Below, piece by piece: positions 37,211-45,865 of a stretch of 64,000 nt of DNA; the first letter of the stretch is position 1; the number at the start of each line of letters is the position of its first letter. The translations under genes were made by a program, and so were the position numbers. Origin of the DNA: G963708235 sp963708235 (GTDB lineage: Bacteria > Actinomycetota > Acidimicrobiia > Spongiisociales > UBA5794); the NCBI GenBank assembly GCA_963708235.1, contig OY970200.1:2852001-2916000 (forward strand), written 5' to 3'. The notes below the pieces were generated by a model. The model had not been told where the DNA came from and made no database searches. It saw only the letters and a program-made list of their open reading frames with translations.

Positions 37211-37983
37211 CCGAGATCACCATCGCCGCCGTCGAAGCCGCCCTGGCAGGGCTTGCGGTGCCGGCCCCCCCGGGGTTGGATGACCGCATCCTCGCCGCCA
37301 TCGGCCATACCCCCCGCCACGCCGTCGTCGACGGCCCGCTCGGACCGCTCATCGTCGTCTTCACCGACCGCGGTGTGGCCGCATGCATCCCGCAGCCGCA
37401 CTGGGAGTCCCGACGTCACCGCATCGAGGACTCGGTGGCGGTGGAGCACATCCCCGAACCCTTGCAGCGGCGCCTTCGCAAGGCCCTGGAGACCGGGAAG
37501 CTCGGGGACCTGCCGGTCGACCTCTCTGCGGTGACCGACTTCCAGCGCAGCGTGCTGCGCAAGACCGCCGAGATTCCCCCCGGAGAACTCCGCCCATACG
37601 GCTGGGTGGCTCGTGAGATCGGCAAGCCGGGAGCGGTCCGGGCGGTGGGCTCGGCGCTCAACCGCAACCCGATCCCGATCCTGATCCCCTGCCACCGGGT
37701 GAACCGCGGCGACGGGTTCGTCGGCAACTACGGCTACGGCCCCCAGATGAAGCGCGACCTGCTCGCCCACGAAGGTCTCGACCCCGACGAGGCGGACCGG
37801 CTCGCCGAACAGGGGATCCGGTTCGTCGGCAGTGACACCACCCACATCTACTGCCTGCCCACCTGCCGCCACGCCCGCCGCATCACCCCGCCCCACCTGG
37901 TCACCTTCGGTGATGCCCGCCGCGCCGAATCGGCCGGCTACCGCCCCTGCAACGTCTGCCGCCCCGCCATGGCCGCAGCCTGA
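37207..37983 (+). CDS. Methylated-DNA-cysteine methyltransferase with C-terminal Ada-type zinc domain
   Basis: A 258-residue repair protein. Residues about 35-190 are an Ogt/MGMT domain with the active Cys162 in IPCHRVNRGDG; it would remove alkyl groups from O6-methylguanine. Residues 207-253 match the Ada metal-binding domain, with Cys216, Cys220, Cys248 and Cys251 (IYCLPTCRHARR and GYRPCNVCRP). In classical Ada this domain is N-terminal, so the order is reversed and the AraC-type helix-turn-helix is missing. Residues 1-33 match neither domain. Translation is coupled to the sigma factor by an ATGA overlap. Good confidence in the domains; the regulatory role is inference. Confidence 0.85.
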   Translation: MTEITIAAVEAALAGLAVPAPPGLDDRILAAIGHTPRHAVVDGPLGPLIVVFTDRGVAACIPQPHWESRRHRIEDSVAVEHIPEPLQRRLRKALETGKLGDLPVDLSAVTDFQRSVLRKTAEIPPGELRPYGWVAREIGKPGAVRAVGSALNRNPIPILIPCHRVNRGDGFVGNYGYGPQMKRDLLAHEGLDPDEADRLAEQGIRFVGSDTTHIYCLPTCRHARRITPPHLVTFGDARRAESAGYRPCNVCRPAMAAA

Positions 37984-38152
37984 CCGCAGCCGGATGGCCG
38001 CAACCCGCGCCGCCTCTATAGAACCCGGGGCGATTCCCCCCCCCGGGAGGGGATGCCCGGATGAAGCCCGCACCCGCACACCACGGATCCCCTCCGACAG
38101 CGAGGACCCAGCAGCAACCGCGTCCTCACACGGTCGGTCCCCTCCTGGCCCT

Positions 38153-38208
38153 CCCCTCCTCGGGAGGAGGGGTGGCTGCGGACGCTGGCGGACGCAGACG
38201 GGGCGGAG
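38153..38208. repeat. Paired-hairpin element, copy 1
   Basis: First stem: CCCCTCCT (38153-38160) with AGGAGGGG (38165-38172), a CGGG loop. It is followed by GTGGCT and a second stem in which CTGCG pairs with CGCAG, then GACGGGG. The layout matches copy 2 with paired changes in both stems. Confidence 0.6.
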
Positions 38209-38378
38209 CGCGGCGTCAATGTCCGCGTCGCCCCAAAATGTCATCGGGACTGAATACGTGAACAGCGTCGCATCGCCTCCGACTCGCTGGGTCCGCACAC
38301 GACAGTTCGACCTTCGGCGACGACGAGCTCGCGCCCCGCCCCACCTCCTCCCAGAACCTCGGAGGCACCCCGCCCGTT

Positions 38379-38490
38379 CCCCGCCCCTATGGGGCGGGGT
38401 GGCTACGGACGCTGCGCGGCCGTAGACGGGGTGGGGCGCTGCGGACGCCTGCGGACGCAGACCAAGCGCGGGGAGGACCATGAGAAGACG
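38379..38490. repeat. Paired-hairpin element, copy 2 and a partial third copy
   Basis: First stem: CCCCGCCCC (38379-38387) and GGGGCGGGG (38391-38399) around TAT. The second stem pairs CTACGG with CCGTAG and is followed by GACGGGG, as in copy 1. A third second-stem unit with CTGCGGACG and CGCAGACC follows directly. A mobile or REP-like repeat is possible; as simple terminators the tail sequence does not fit. Confidence 0.6.
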
Positions 38491-38594
38491 CCTGACGCAC
38501 ACAGCCGGGACGCGAACTCGATGTCCCCACCTTGTCGAGTCGCCGACGAGTGCGATCGTCGGGGTCTCGGCCGACACCTGACCGGCAGCCTTGA

Positions 38595-39767
38595 TTACGA
38601 CTCGGCGGGAGGCAGGAGTGCGGTTGTCGGGGTGGTGGGGAGACGGCGGGTCGCCTCGGAGACGATGACGAGGGCAAGGGCGCCGATGGCGACGGCGGGT
38701 CCCACGGCGGCGAGTCCGAGACGGTCGACCGAGAGGCTGATCAGGGCCGGGTAGGCGGCGGCGCCGACGTTGGCGGCAACGAGCTGGTAGCCGACCACCT
38801 TGGGGGTGGCGGCGACACCGACCCGTTGCGGGGTAAGCGTCATCCCGAGCGGGAAGAGCGGACCGATGCCGATACCGAGCACCACCAGGCCGGCGGCGCC
38901 GAGCACCGGGGTCGGACCCCACCACAGCAGGCCGGCACCGAGCAGGGCGACCACGGTTCCGCTGCGGACCACGGAGACAGGATCGATGCGGTCGCCGACG
39001 ACACCGAGCAGCAACCGGACCCCGGTGAGGGCGGCGTAGTAGCCGGTGACCGCCAGCCCGGCGGCGGACTCCGACATGCCACGCTCCACGTTGAGCAGGC
39101 TGAACCCCCACTGGGCGCCGGAGGTCTCCACGGCGGCGAGCAGGGCGAACATCCCCACCGCCAGGTTGCGGGCCTTCTTCGGCACCACCGGGGCGATCTC
39201 GGGTTCCCCGGTGTCGGCGGCCGCCTTCTCCTGCCAGTCACGGCGACCGACGACGAACCCGAAACACACCACGATCTGGACACCGGCGATCAGCAGGTAT
39301 GCCGGTCGCCACGAACCGAACCGGTGGAGACCCAGCGTCATCGCCAGCGGACCGAGCGTGGCACCGATCCCATAGGCGGCGTGCATCAGCCCCATCACCC
39401 TGGCGCCATGATGGATCGCCACGTTGGTGTTGATGGCGGCGTCGAGCAACCCGCCGCCGAACCCGGTCAGCGCAATCGCCGCCAGCGCCACCGGCCAGCT
39501 CGGTGCCACCACGGCCCCCACCAGCCCGACCGAGGACAGTGCGGTGGCGGCGATCAGCACCCGGTCGGCGCCGAAACGGCGTGCGGCGGCGGCGCTCACC
39601 GCGGTGCCGATGCCGTACAGCACCACCACGATGGCGAGCAGGATTCCCAACTCGGAGACGGGTCGACCGAACTCGTCGGCGGCGTTCGGCCAGCCCACAC
39701 CGATCGACGAGCGGGGCATCCCGAGGGCGATGAAGGCGAGCGCGGCCACGATCAGCTTGCGGTGCAT
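38595..39767 (-). CDS. Major facilitator superfamily transporter
   Basis: A 390-residue, 12-helix MFS protein. It starts MHRKLIVAALAFIALGMPRS, and the cytoplasmic loop between helices 2 and 3 carries AAARRFGADRV in place of the usual G-x-x-x-D-R-x-G-R-R. The second half begins near KKARNLAVGMFALLAAVETSG. The arrangement resembles the FucP/YfkF-like sugar or drug proton symporters; the substrate is not known. ATG 39767 lies six bases after TACCGT (plus 39774-39779), so the longer in-frame reading upstream, which runs towards the divergent purU promoter, is rejected. Confidence 0.85.
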   Translation of the reverse strand: MHRKLIVAALAFIALGMPRSSIGVGWPNAADEFGRPVSELGILLAIVVVLYGIGTAVSAAAARRFGADRVLIAATALSSVGLVGAVVAPSWPVALAAIALTGFGGGLLDAAINTNVAIHHGARVMGLMHAAYGIGATLGPLAMTLGLHRFGSWRPAYLLIAGVQIVVCFGFVVGRRDWQEKAAADTGEPEIAPVVPKKARNLAVGMFALLAAVETSGAQWGFSLLNVERGMSESAAGLAVTGYYAALTGVRLLLGVVGDRIDPVSVVRSGTVVALLGAGLLWWGPTPVLGAAGLVVLGIGIGPLFPLGMTLTPQRVGVAATPKVVGYQLVAANVGAAAYPALISLSVDRLGLAAVGPAVAIGALALVIVSEATRRLPTTPTTALLPPAES

Positions 39768-39840
39768 CCCGGCACGGTAACGGCCCGTTCGGACGGTCCG
39801 TCCGCTCCCGCACCCACCGAACGGGGATATGCTCCTGCCG

Positions 39841-40682
39841 ATGTCCACCGCCACGCTGCTGATCACCTGTCCGGACCGGCCGGGAATCGTCGCCGCCGTC
39901 GCCGGCTACCTCGCCGGGCTCGCCGCCAACATCCTCCACGCCGATCAGCACACCGACCGTCACAAGGACCTGTTCCTGCAACGCATCGAGTTCGAGACCG
40001 ACGGTCTCGACATGGACCAGGTCGAGGCGGAGTTCGGGGAGATCGCCAGAGGTTTGCGATGCGCTGGGTGTTGCGACGCTCCGACCGCCCGCTCCGGGTG
40101 GCGATCCTGGCATCCCGCCAACCCCACTGTCTCACCGACCTGCTGGGTCGTTGGCAGATGGGCGAGATGCCGGGGAACCTGACCTCGGTGATCTCCAATC
40201 ATCCCGATCACGCCGCACTGGTCGCCCACCACCAGATCCCGTTCCATCACCTCCCCATCACCGGTGAGCGCGACATCCAGGAGCAGGCCGTGCTGGAGGT
40301 GCTCGACGGCGACCAGGTCGACCTGGTGGTGCTGGCCCGCTACATGCAGATCCTGTCACCGGTGGTGGTCGACCGGTTCCGGGATCGGATCATCAACATC
40401 CACCACTCGTTTCTCCCGGCGTTCGTGGGGGGACGTCCGTACCACCAGGCGTACGAGCGGGGGGTCAAGGTGATCGGCGCCACGGCGCATTACGTCACCG
40501 GCGACCTCGACCAGGGTCCGATCATCGACCAGGACGTGGTGCGGGTGAGCCATCGCGACGAGATCGGAGACCTGGTGCAGAAGGGTCGCGACGTCGAGAA
40601 GATCGTCCTCGCCCGCGCCGTGCGCGCCCACCTGGAGCACCGCATCCTTGTCTATCGCAACCGCACGGTCGTCTTCGTCTGA
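39841..40682 (+). CDS. purU: Formyltetrahydrofolate deformylase, frameshifted in this sequence
   Basis: Hydrolyses 10-formyl-tetrahydrofolate to formate and THF, supplying formate and balancing one-carbon units. The first frame holds the N-terminal ACT domain (LLITCPDRPGIVAAVAGYLA, then NILHADQHTD). The second holds the formyltransferase-like catalytic domain with VAILASRQPHCL, NIHHSFLPAFVGG and the Asp of DQGPIIDQDV. A base is missing near 40046-40048: inserting one C gives EIAQRFAMRWVLR, the normal domain junction. This is the only -1 type break in the window. ATG 39841 lies seven bases after TATGCT (39828-39833), a leaderless start. Confidence 0.88.
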
Positions 40683-40751
40683 TCCGACGATCAGCGCTGC
40701 GGACATCAGGATCCGACCCGGTGGCGACGATTCGGTCGTAGCATCTGGTCC

Positions 40752-42443
40752 ATGGACCCACAACACCTCCTCGACACCATCCGCGATGCGGTCATCGGTG
40801 ATCGCGATGCGGTCGACGGGCCGTTCGGGCCGCGTCGGGTGACCTACGCCGACTACACCGCCTCGGGTCGCGCCCTGTCCTTCATCGAGGACTACATCCG
40901 CAGCTCCGTCCTCCCGCTCTACGCCAACACCCACACCGAGTCCTCCGGAACGGGTTTGCAGACCACCAGGTTCCGTGAGGAGGCCCGGGAGATCATCAGA
41001 CGATGTCTCGGCGCCACCGACGAGCATGTCGTCCTGTTCTGCGGGTCGGGTTCCACCGGCGCCATCGACCACATGGTGCGGGTTCTCGGTCTCCGCATCC
41101 CCGACCAGCTCGACACCCGCTACGGCCTCACCGACACCATCCCGGCCGCCGAACGCCCGGTCATCTTCATCGGTCCGTTCGAACACCATTCCAACGAGAT
41201 CCCGTGGCGGGAATCGATCGCCGATGTCGTGGCGATCCCCGAGGATGCCGACGGCCACATCGACCTCGACCGGTTGGAGAAGGAGCTGGAGGCCCACGCC
41301 GACCGCCCGCTCAAGATCGGATCGTTCTCCGCCGCATCCAACGTCACCGGCATCCTCAGCGATGTCCGCGCCATCTCCGTGCTGCTGCACCGTCACGGTG
41401 CGCTGTCGTTCTGGGATTTCGCCGCTGCCGCCCCGTACGTCGATGTCGAGATGAGTCCGATCGATGCCGGCGTCGACGGCGAGTTCGCCTACAAGGACGC
41501 GATCTTCATCTCACCGCACAAGATGATCGGCGGTCCGGGGACCCCGGGACTGCTGGTGGCCCGCCGGGAGCTGTTCCAGAATCGGGTGCCGACCGTCCCC
41601 GGTGGGGGCACGGTCCGACACGTCAATGCGGTCGAGCATGTGTACCTCGACGACATCGAGCATCGCGAGGAAGGCGGCACGCCGGCGATCATCGGCTCGA
41701 TCCGGACCGGGTTGGTCTTCCAACTCAAGGAAGCGGTGGGCGCCGAACTGATCCGCCAGCGCGAGGAGGCGTTCATCACCCGCGCCATCGCCTCGTGGGC
41801 GGCGAACCCCCGCCTCGAGATCCTGGGCAACCACGAGGCCGACCGGCTCTCCATCGTGTCCTTCGTGGTCCGCTACGGGAAGCAGTACCTCCACCACAAC
41901 TTCGTGGTGGCGCTGCTCAACGACCTGTTCGGGATCCAGGCGAGGGGCGGTTGCTCGTGTGCCGGGCCCTACGGGCATCGGCTGCTCGGGATCGATCTGG
42001 AGACCTCGCAGGAGTTCGAGGTCGAGGCCAGAACCTGCGACGGCATCAAGCCCGGTTGGGTGCGGGTCAACTTCAACTACTTCATCGACGACGCCGTCGC
42101 CGACTTCATCATCGACGCCGTCCACCTCATCGCCGACGAGGGCTGGCGGCTGCTCCCCCACTATCGCTTCGAGCCGGTGAGCGGTCTCTGGCGCCACCGC
42201 AAGCCGCAGGCCGAGCCGCCGCTGAGCCTGCACGACGTCACCTATGCGAGCGGTGCCATGGAGTATCCCGAACGCCGCCGTTTCCATGACGACGACCAAC
42301 TCGCCGACTACCTCACCGAGGCACACCGGATCATGACCGAGGCCATCGGCTCGGCACCTTCCCCCCTCGGCGGTCCCGACGTGAGCGAAGGTTTCGAGCA
42401 CCTGCGCTGGTTCCCGCTCCCCCACGAGGTCGCCATCACATGA
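40752..42443 (+). CDS. Class V PLP aminotransferase, cysteine desulfurase-like
   Basis: A 563-residue fold-type I enzyme, longer than usual SufS/NifS proteins (about 400 residues). The N-terminal VTYADYTASGRALSFIEDYI, FCGSGSTGAIDHMV, the Schiff-base lysine in FISPHKMIGGPGTPG and RGGCSCAGPYGH are visible; the last is where desulfurases carry their catalytic cysteine loop. The extra C-terminal 130 residues are unassigned. It may be a desulfurase, a selenocysteine lyase or a related lyase. ATG 40752 lies seven bases after TAGCAT (40739-40744). No Fe-S assembly genes adjoin it. Confidence 0.82.
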   Translation: MDPQHLLDTIRDAVIGDRDAVDGPFGPRRVTYADYTASGRALSFIEDYIRSSVLPLYANTHTESSGTGLQTTRFREEAREIIRRCLGATDEHVVLFCGSGSTGAIDHMVRVLGLRIPDQLDTRYGLTDTIPAAERPVIFIGPFEHHSNEIPWRESIADVVAIPEDADGHIDLDRLEKELEAHADRPLKIGSFSAASNVTGILSDVRAISVLLHRHGALSFWDFAAAAPYVDVEMSPIDAGVDGEFAYKDAIFISPHKMIGGPGTPGLLVARRELFQNRVPTVPGGGTVRHVNAVEHVYLDDIEHREEGGTPAIIGSIRTGLVFQLKEAVGAELIRQREEAFITRAIASWAANPRLEILGNHEADRLSIVSFVVRYGKQYLHHNFVVALLNDLFGIQARGGCSCAGPYGHRLLGIDLETSQEFEVEARTCDGIKPGWVRVNFNYFIDDAVADFIIDAVHLIADEGWRLLPHYRFEPVSGLWRHRKPQAEPPLSLHDVTYASGAMEYPERRRFHDDDQLADYLTEAHRIMTEAIGSAPSPLGGPDVSEGFEHLRWFPLPHEVAIT

Positions 42444-42537
42444 CACCCGCACCTCCGCCCGGTCACCACGCAGGGCAACACGGGTCGGGAAACACCGACA
42501 CCACCTCCACCGAACCGACCCATGTGAGCACGGCTCC

Positions 42538-43443
42538 GTGACCTGGCGACCGGTTGATCATCCGGCGCCGGAATGGTTCAACCAGGCGCTCGCCACCTCC
42601 TACGTCGACCGGGAGGTCGAGGTCGACGGCGCCGCCATCCACTACCTCGACTGGGGACGGAGCTCCAATCCCGGGTTGGTGCTGATCCACGGTGGGGCGG
42701 CGCACGCCCACTGGTGGACGTTTCTCGGACCCTTCTTCACCGAGGAATGGCATGTGGTGGCCATCGACCTCTCCGGGCACGGCGACAGCGGGCGGCGATC
42801 CGACTACAGCCCGGAGCACTGGTCCGACGAGGTGATGGCGGTCGCCGCCGATGCCGGGTTCCCCGGGCCTCCGGTGATCGTCGGGCACAGCCTGGGTGGG
42901 ATGGTTGCGATCAACACCGCCGTCACCTACGGACACGACCTCGCCGGCGCCGTGATCGTCGACGCCCCGGTCCGTCGACCCGACCCCGAGTCCGAGGAGG
43001 GCCGCGGCGGGCGTGCATTCCGGGCGCCGGGAGTCTACGGATCTCTCGAGGAAGCGCTCACCCACTTCCGGGTGATCCCGCCCCAGCCGTGCGAGAACGA
43101 CTTCATCATCGATCACATCGCCCAGCGTTCACTCCACGAGACGACAGCCGGATGGACCTGGAAGTTCGACCCCGAGCTGTTCAACCGCTCGGTGGTGGCA
43201 CCCCCGGGCGAGACGCTGCGTCAGGTGAGGTGCCGGGTGGCGTTGCTGCGTGGCGAGCACAGCGTGATCGTCCCCCCCGACATCGCCTCGTACATGTACG
43301 ACCTGCTCGACCGTCACGCCCCGGTGATCTCCATCCCCGAGGCCCACCACCACCTCACTCTCGACCAGCCGCTGGCCTTTGTCGCCGCCCTACGAACGCT
43401 GCTCGGCGAGTGGCAACACTCGACCCCGCACCGGCGCCCATGA
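42538..43443 (+). CDS. Alpha/beta-fold hydrolase
   Basis: A 301-residue cytoplasmic hydrolase. The strand-loop VLIHGGAAHAHWW gives the oxyanion hole, IDLSGHGDSGRR follows, the nucleophile serine lies in VGHSLGGMVAINTA, and the histidine in EAHHHLTLDQP. LRGEHSVIVPP precedes the probable acid. Epoxide hydrolases and haloalkane dehalogenases share this layout, so the substrate is open. The GTG at 42538 is the start that gives the family N-terminus; no strong ribosome binding site precedes it. The 94 bases upstream hold no other gene. The methyltransferase gene follows after ten bases. Confidence 0.8.
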   Translation: MTWRPVDHPAPEWFNQALATSYVDREVEVDGAAIHYLDWGRSSNPGLVLIHGGAAHAHWWTFLGPFFTEEWHVVAIDLSGHGDSGRRSDYSPEHWSDEVMAVAADAGFPGPPVIVGHSLGGMVAINTAVTYGHDLAGAVIVDAPVRRPDPESEEGRGGRAFRAPGVYGSLEEALTHFRVIPPQPCENDFIIDHIAQRSLHETTAGWTWKFDPELFNRSVVAPPGETLRQVRCRVALLRGEHSVIVPPDIASYMYDLLDRHAPVISIPEAHHHLTLDQPLAFVAALRTLLGEWQHSTPHRRP

Positions 43444-43453
43444 GCCCGCAGAC

Positions 43454-44251
43454 ATGAACACCGGCGAGGTGTGGGACCCGGCCCGCTATCTCCAGTTCGG
43501 CGATCTGCGCCACCGCCCCGCACTCGATCTGCTGTCCCGGGTCGATCACGACGATCCGGAGGTCATCCACGATGTCGGCTGTGGCACGGGGACACTCGCC
43601 AGGCTGATGGCGACCCGTTGGCCCGACGCCCGGGTGATCGGGTCCGACGCTTCACCCGAGATGCTCGCCGAGGCGGCCGCGGTGCCGTCGCGGGTGGAGT
43701 GGCGACAGCTCGACATCGTCGACTGGCCCGGCACCGACTCCCCCACCGTTGACGTCATCACCGCCAACGCCGTGATGCACTGGGTTCCCGACCACGACGA
43801 GCTGATGCTACGGCTACTGCGATCGGTGCGACCCGGCGGCACCCTCGCCGTCCAGATGCCCCGATCATGGGACGAACCCTCCCACGTCGCCATCCGGGAG
43901 ACGCTGCAGCGGACCCGGCTCGGGTCGCCGCAGCTGCTGGCCAGGTTCGCCACGGCGCCGGTCGCCCCGGCCGAGCACTATGCCGATCTGCTCACCCCGG
44001 TCGCCACCCATATCGAGATCTGGGAGACCCGCTACCTGCAGACGCTGTCCGGCCCCGACCCGGTGCTCGCCTGGGTGCTGGGCACCACGCTGGGTCCGAT
44101 CCTCGCCGATATCGACAGGTCGCACGCTGGTACCGGGACGGATCGGTTCGTCGAAAAGCTGCGTGCGGCGCTCCGCCTCGCCTATCCGGTCCAGCCGAAC
44201 GGCACCACCCGGTACCCCTTCCCACGGCTCTTCATCGTCGCCACCCGGTGA
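43454..44251 (+). CDS. SAM-dependent methyltransferase, trans-aconitate methyltransferase-like
   Basis: A 265-residue class I methyltransferase. It opens WDPARYLQFGDLRHRPALDL, the characteristic start of trans-aconitate 2-methyltransferases. Motif I is DVGCGTGTLARLM, the acidic end of strand 2 is IGSDASPEML, motif IV lies in ANAVMHWVPDHDEL, and RPGGTLAVQMP follows. It probably esterifies trans-aconitate to relieve aconitase inhibition, but paralogs act on other acids. ATG 43454 is chosen over a longer in-frame reading that lies inside the hydrolase gene. Both genes appear to be one operon. Confidence 0.85.
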   Translation: MNTGEVWDPARYLQFGDLRHRPALDLLSRVDHDDPEVIHDVGCGTGTLARLMATRWPDARVIGSDASPEMLAEAAAVPSRVEWRQLDIVDWPGTDSPTVDVITANAVMHWVPDHDELMLRLLRSVRPGGTLAVQMPRSWDEPSHVAIRETLQRTRLGSPQLLARFATAPVAPAEHYADLLTPVATHIEIWETRYLQTLSGPDPVLAWVLGTTLGPILADIDRSHAGTGTDRFVEKLRAALRLAYPVQPNGTTRYPFPRLFIVATR

Positions 44252-44315
44252 ATGCGACCCTCCCGAGAGGATCCGGACCGCCCGCCCATCGGGGCAGATG
44301 ATCGGCAACGAGAAA

Positions 44316-44347
44316 CGGGTGGCGACATTCGTCGCCACCCGCTCTCT
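44316..44347. terminator. Bidirectional terminator
   Basis: CGGGTGGCGAC (44316-44326) pairs perfectly with GTCGCCACCCG (44331-44341) around ATTC, followed by CTCTCTT. It serves the methyltransferase operon and the convergent fasciclin gene. Confidence 0.75.
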
Positions 44348-44401
44348 TCACACCGGGGGAAGGGCTGGGATCAACCCCCGGAGATCTTGCAGCGTGCCGG
44401 A

Positions 44402-44926
44402 TCAACCGCCGGTGATCGACGGGGGAAGCAGCACCCGGTCGATACCGTGAATCACACCGTTGGAGGCGATGATGTCGAGGTCGTTGACCTTGAGCTTGAC
44501 GTTGCCGTTGAGTGTGAGCGTGTTGCCGTTGACGGCGATCGGTTCACCCTGGAGGGTGGGCACGTTGCCGACGAATCCGACCACGTCGGCGGCGTACACC
44601 TCGGCGGGAACGACGTGATAGAGGATGATCGAGGCCAGCAGCGTCGGCTGGGCCCAGAGCTGACTCGGGGTCAGACCGAGGTCATCGAGGGTGCGCTGGA
44701 ACGCACGGTTGTTCGGAGCGAACACGGTCACCCCGTCGAGGCCGACCACGGCTTCGAGCAACCCGGCGGCACGGACCGCACGAAGAAGCTGCTTGTACTC
44801 GCCGGTGGTGGCAACGATGGTGGCGATGGACGGATCGTCGGACGGCTCCTGGGCATTGGCGGCTCCGGGGATGAGCGCCACTACGAGGGCGAGCATTGCG
44901 GCAAAAACGCCGAGTCTGCGAATCAC
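44402..44926 (-). CDS. Secreted fasciclin (FAS1) domain protein
   Basis: A 174-residue exported protein. It has a signal peptide (RRLGVFAAMLALVVALIPGA, cleavage near ANAQ) and one complete FAS1 domain. The H1 box is GVTVFAPNNRAFQ, followed by ILYHVVPAEVYAADVV and the H2 box NGVIHGIDRVLLPP. FAS1 proteins mediate adhesion or matrix contacts; here it is a free secreted or cell-wall-associated module. The GTG at 44926 has AGGAGG eleven bases upstream, which fixes the start against a longer in-frame GTG/ATG reading. Confidence 0.9.
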   Translation of the reverse strand: MIRRLGVFAAMLALVVALIPGAANAQEPSDDPSIATIVATTGEYKQLLRAVRAAGLLEAVVGLDGVTVFAPNNRAFQRTLDDLGLTPSQLWAQPTLLASIILYHVVPAEVYAADVVGFVGNVPTLQGEPIAVNGNTLTLNGNVKLKVNDLDIIASNGVIHGIDRVLLPPSITGG

Positions 44927-45061
44927 GGGGGTCTTCCTCCTCCTGGGGGTGGTGGTCCCTAGGACCCTTTCCAATCTGCCTACGAGGCCGGGTCCGGAGG
45001 CGGATGAGGAGTTCGTCGAATCTTTCGCAGCGTCGCACCGGCGCAGCGTCGCACCGGGCAC

Positions 45062-45103
45062 GGTGGAGGGGCGGCGACGTTGTGTATTCGCCGCCCCCTC
45101 ACC
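45062..45103 (-). terminator. Hairpin downstream of the small-ORF cluster
   Basis: GGTGGAGGGGCGGC (45062-45075) pairs with GCCGCCCCCTCACC (45090-45103) apart from two mismatches. It lies 40 bases beyond the last tiny ORF on the minus strand. Confidence 0.45.
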
Positions 45104-45142
45104 GTCCCGAGGTGAACCTGATGGCTCAGGTGAAGCCGGCTG

Positions 45143-45274
45143 TCATCTCACACCGATCAATGGGCGGATGACCTCGAGGTGGAGCGCGGTCCGGTGCAGG
45201 GAGCGCGCACCCGGCAACTCGGGGATGGCGCCGATGCCCGCCGGCCGCATGAGAGTGGGTGTCGGGAACTTCAT
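45143..45274 (-). CDS. Small ORF 3 of the 45-kb cluster, 43 residues
   Basis: Reads MKFPTPTLMRPAGIGAIP at the start and ends VIRPLIGVR. AAAGGA lies seven bases before the ATG at 45274, with an in-frame GTG start upstream as an alternative. No membrane helix or signal peptide is evident. Like the two ORFs before it, it ends in a hydrophobic residue plus Arg. I do not recognise it; it could be a peptide precursor, a regulator or a leader peptide. Confidence 0.5.
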   Translation of the reverse strand: MKFPTPTLMRPAGIGAIPELPGARSLHRTALHLEVIRPLIGVR

Positions 45275-45330
45275 GGTCTGGTCCTTTCGTGCATGGGCTG
45301 ACAGTGGCCCGGTGATGATGAGCGACCGGA

Positions 45331-45441
45331 TCACCTGATGCCGCTGGTGATACGTCGGATCTCGTGGTCCACGAGGTTGTCTCTGGTGAGCTGCTCGATC
45401 CAGCCGGGGCTGCGATCGTCCGGGCAGCGATAGCTGCGCAT
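45331..45441 (-). CDS. Small ORF 2 of the 45-kb cluster, 36 residues
   Basis: Starts MRSYRCPDDRSPGWIEQL and ends RRITSGIR. AGGAGG lies six bases before the ATG at 45441, an almost ideal ribosome binding site. One cysteine is present at position 6. The second half could form an amphipathic helix. Function unknown. It lies 57 bases upstream of ORF 3 with no terminator between them. Confidence 0.5.
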   Translation of the reverse strand: MRSYRCPDDRSPGWIEQLTRDNLVDHEIRRITSGIR

Positions 45442-45587
45442 GGTTGTCCTCCTCTCGGGGTGTCCGGTCTGCGTCGCCTCGCTCGGTGCGGCGAGGGACA
45501 GGCAGAAGTGGTCACGTTGCCGGCCCGGCGGTCGCAGGTGGTGCTCGGAATCCGACCTCGGCGGATGCGGTAGTGCCGGAAAGCGAA

Positions 45588-45611
45588 AGAGCCGCCCGGA
45601 GGGGCGGCTCT
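45588..45611 (-). terminator. Intrinsic terminator after small ORF 1
   Basis: AGAGCCGCC (45588-45596) pairs with GGCGGCTCT (45603-45611). On the minus strand the stem is followed by TTTCGCTTTCC, a fair T tract, 24 bases after the stop of ORF 1. Read-through would be needed to reach ORFs 2 and 3. Confidence 0.7.
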
Positions 45612-45634
45612 CGATCGACAGGTAGGAACCGGTC

Positions 45635-45748
45635 CTAGCGGACTGGAGCGCCTGCGATTTCGAGAGCCAGGGTCAGAGCCTTGGAGCGACCGACTTCGCA
45701 CCCATGGGGTGCGGGGGCAGCGGTGATTGCGGTGGTGAATAGCTTCAT
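45635..45748 (-). CDS. Small ORF 1 of the 45-kb cluster, 37 residues
   Basis: Starts MKLFTTAITAAPAPHG and ends LEIAGAPVR, with a single cysteine at position 17. AAAGGAGG lies six bases before the ATG at 45748. It is the first gene after the promoter at 45866-45894 and is closed by its own terminator. It resembles no family I know. Its size and strong translation signal suit a peptide precursor, but no maturation enzyme is in view. Confidence 0.55.
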   Translation of the reverse strand: MKLFTTAITAAPAPHGCEVGRSKALTLALEIAGAPVR

Positions 45749-45865
45749 CTGCTGCCTCCTTTCTCGGCGCTCCGGTGCGCAACCATCGACATCGGAACGG
45801 TGCCTCGAACTTGCCGTTCACCCAGACCAACGACAGGAAACCTGCGTATCGGTGGGAACTCGGGC

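Larger units (their letters stand above)
37984..38594. other. 610-base intergenic region with hairpin repeats, no gene seen
   Basis: No reading frame here has actinobacterial codon pattern, a start signal or recognisable protein similarity. It holds the paired-hairpin repeats at 38153-38208 and 38379-38490 and otherwise shows nothing I can name. Confidence 0.6.

Noticed and set aside
36574..37983. A single long frame suggesting a sigma factor fused to a methyltransferase
   Set aside because: It arises because the frameshift near 36914 throws the sigma N-terminus into the frame of the next gene. Region 4 and its own stop lie in the other frame, and 80 residues between are nonsense in this one.
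38826..40682. A 618-codon plus-strand frame running into purU
   Set aside because: Its first 400 codons are a shadow of the minus-strand MFS gene. Only the part from about 40050 is real purU sequence.
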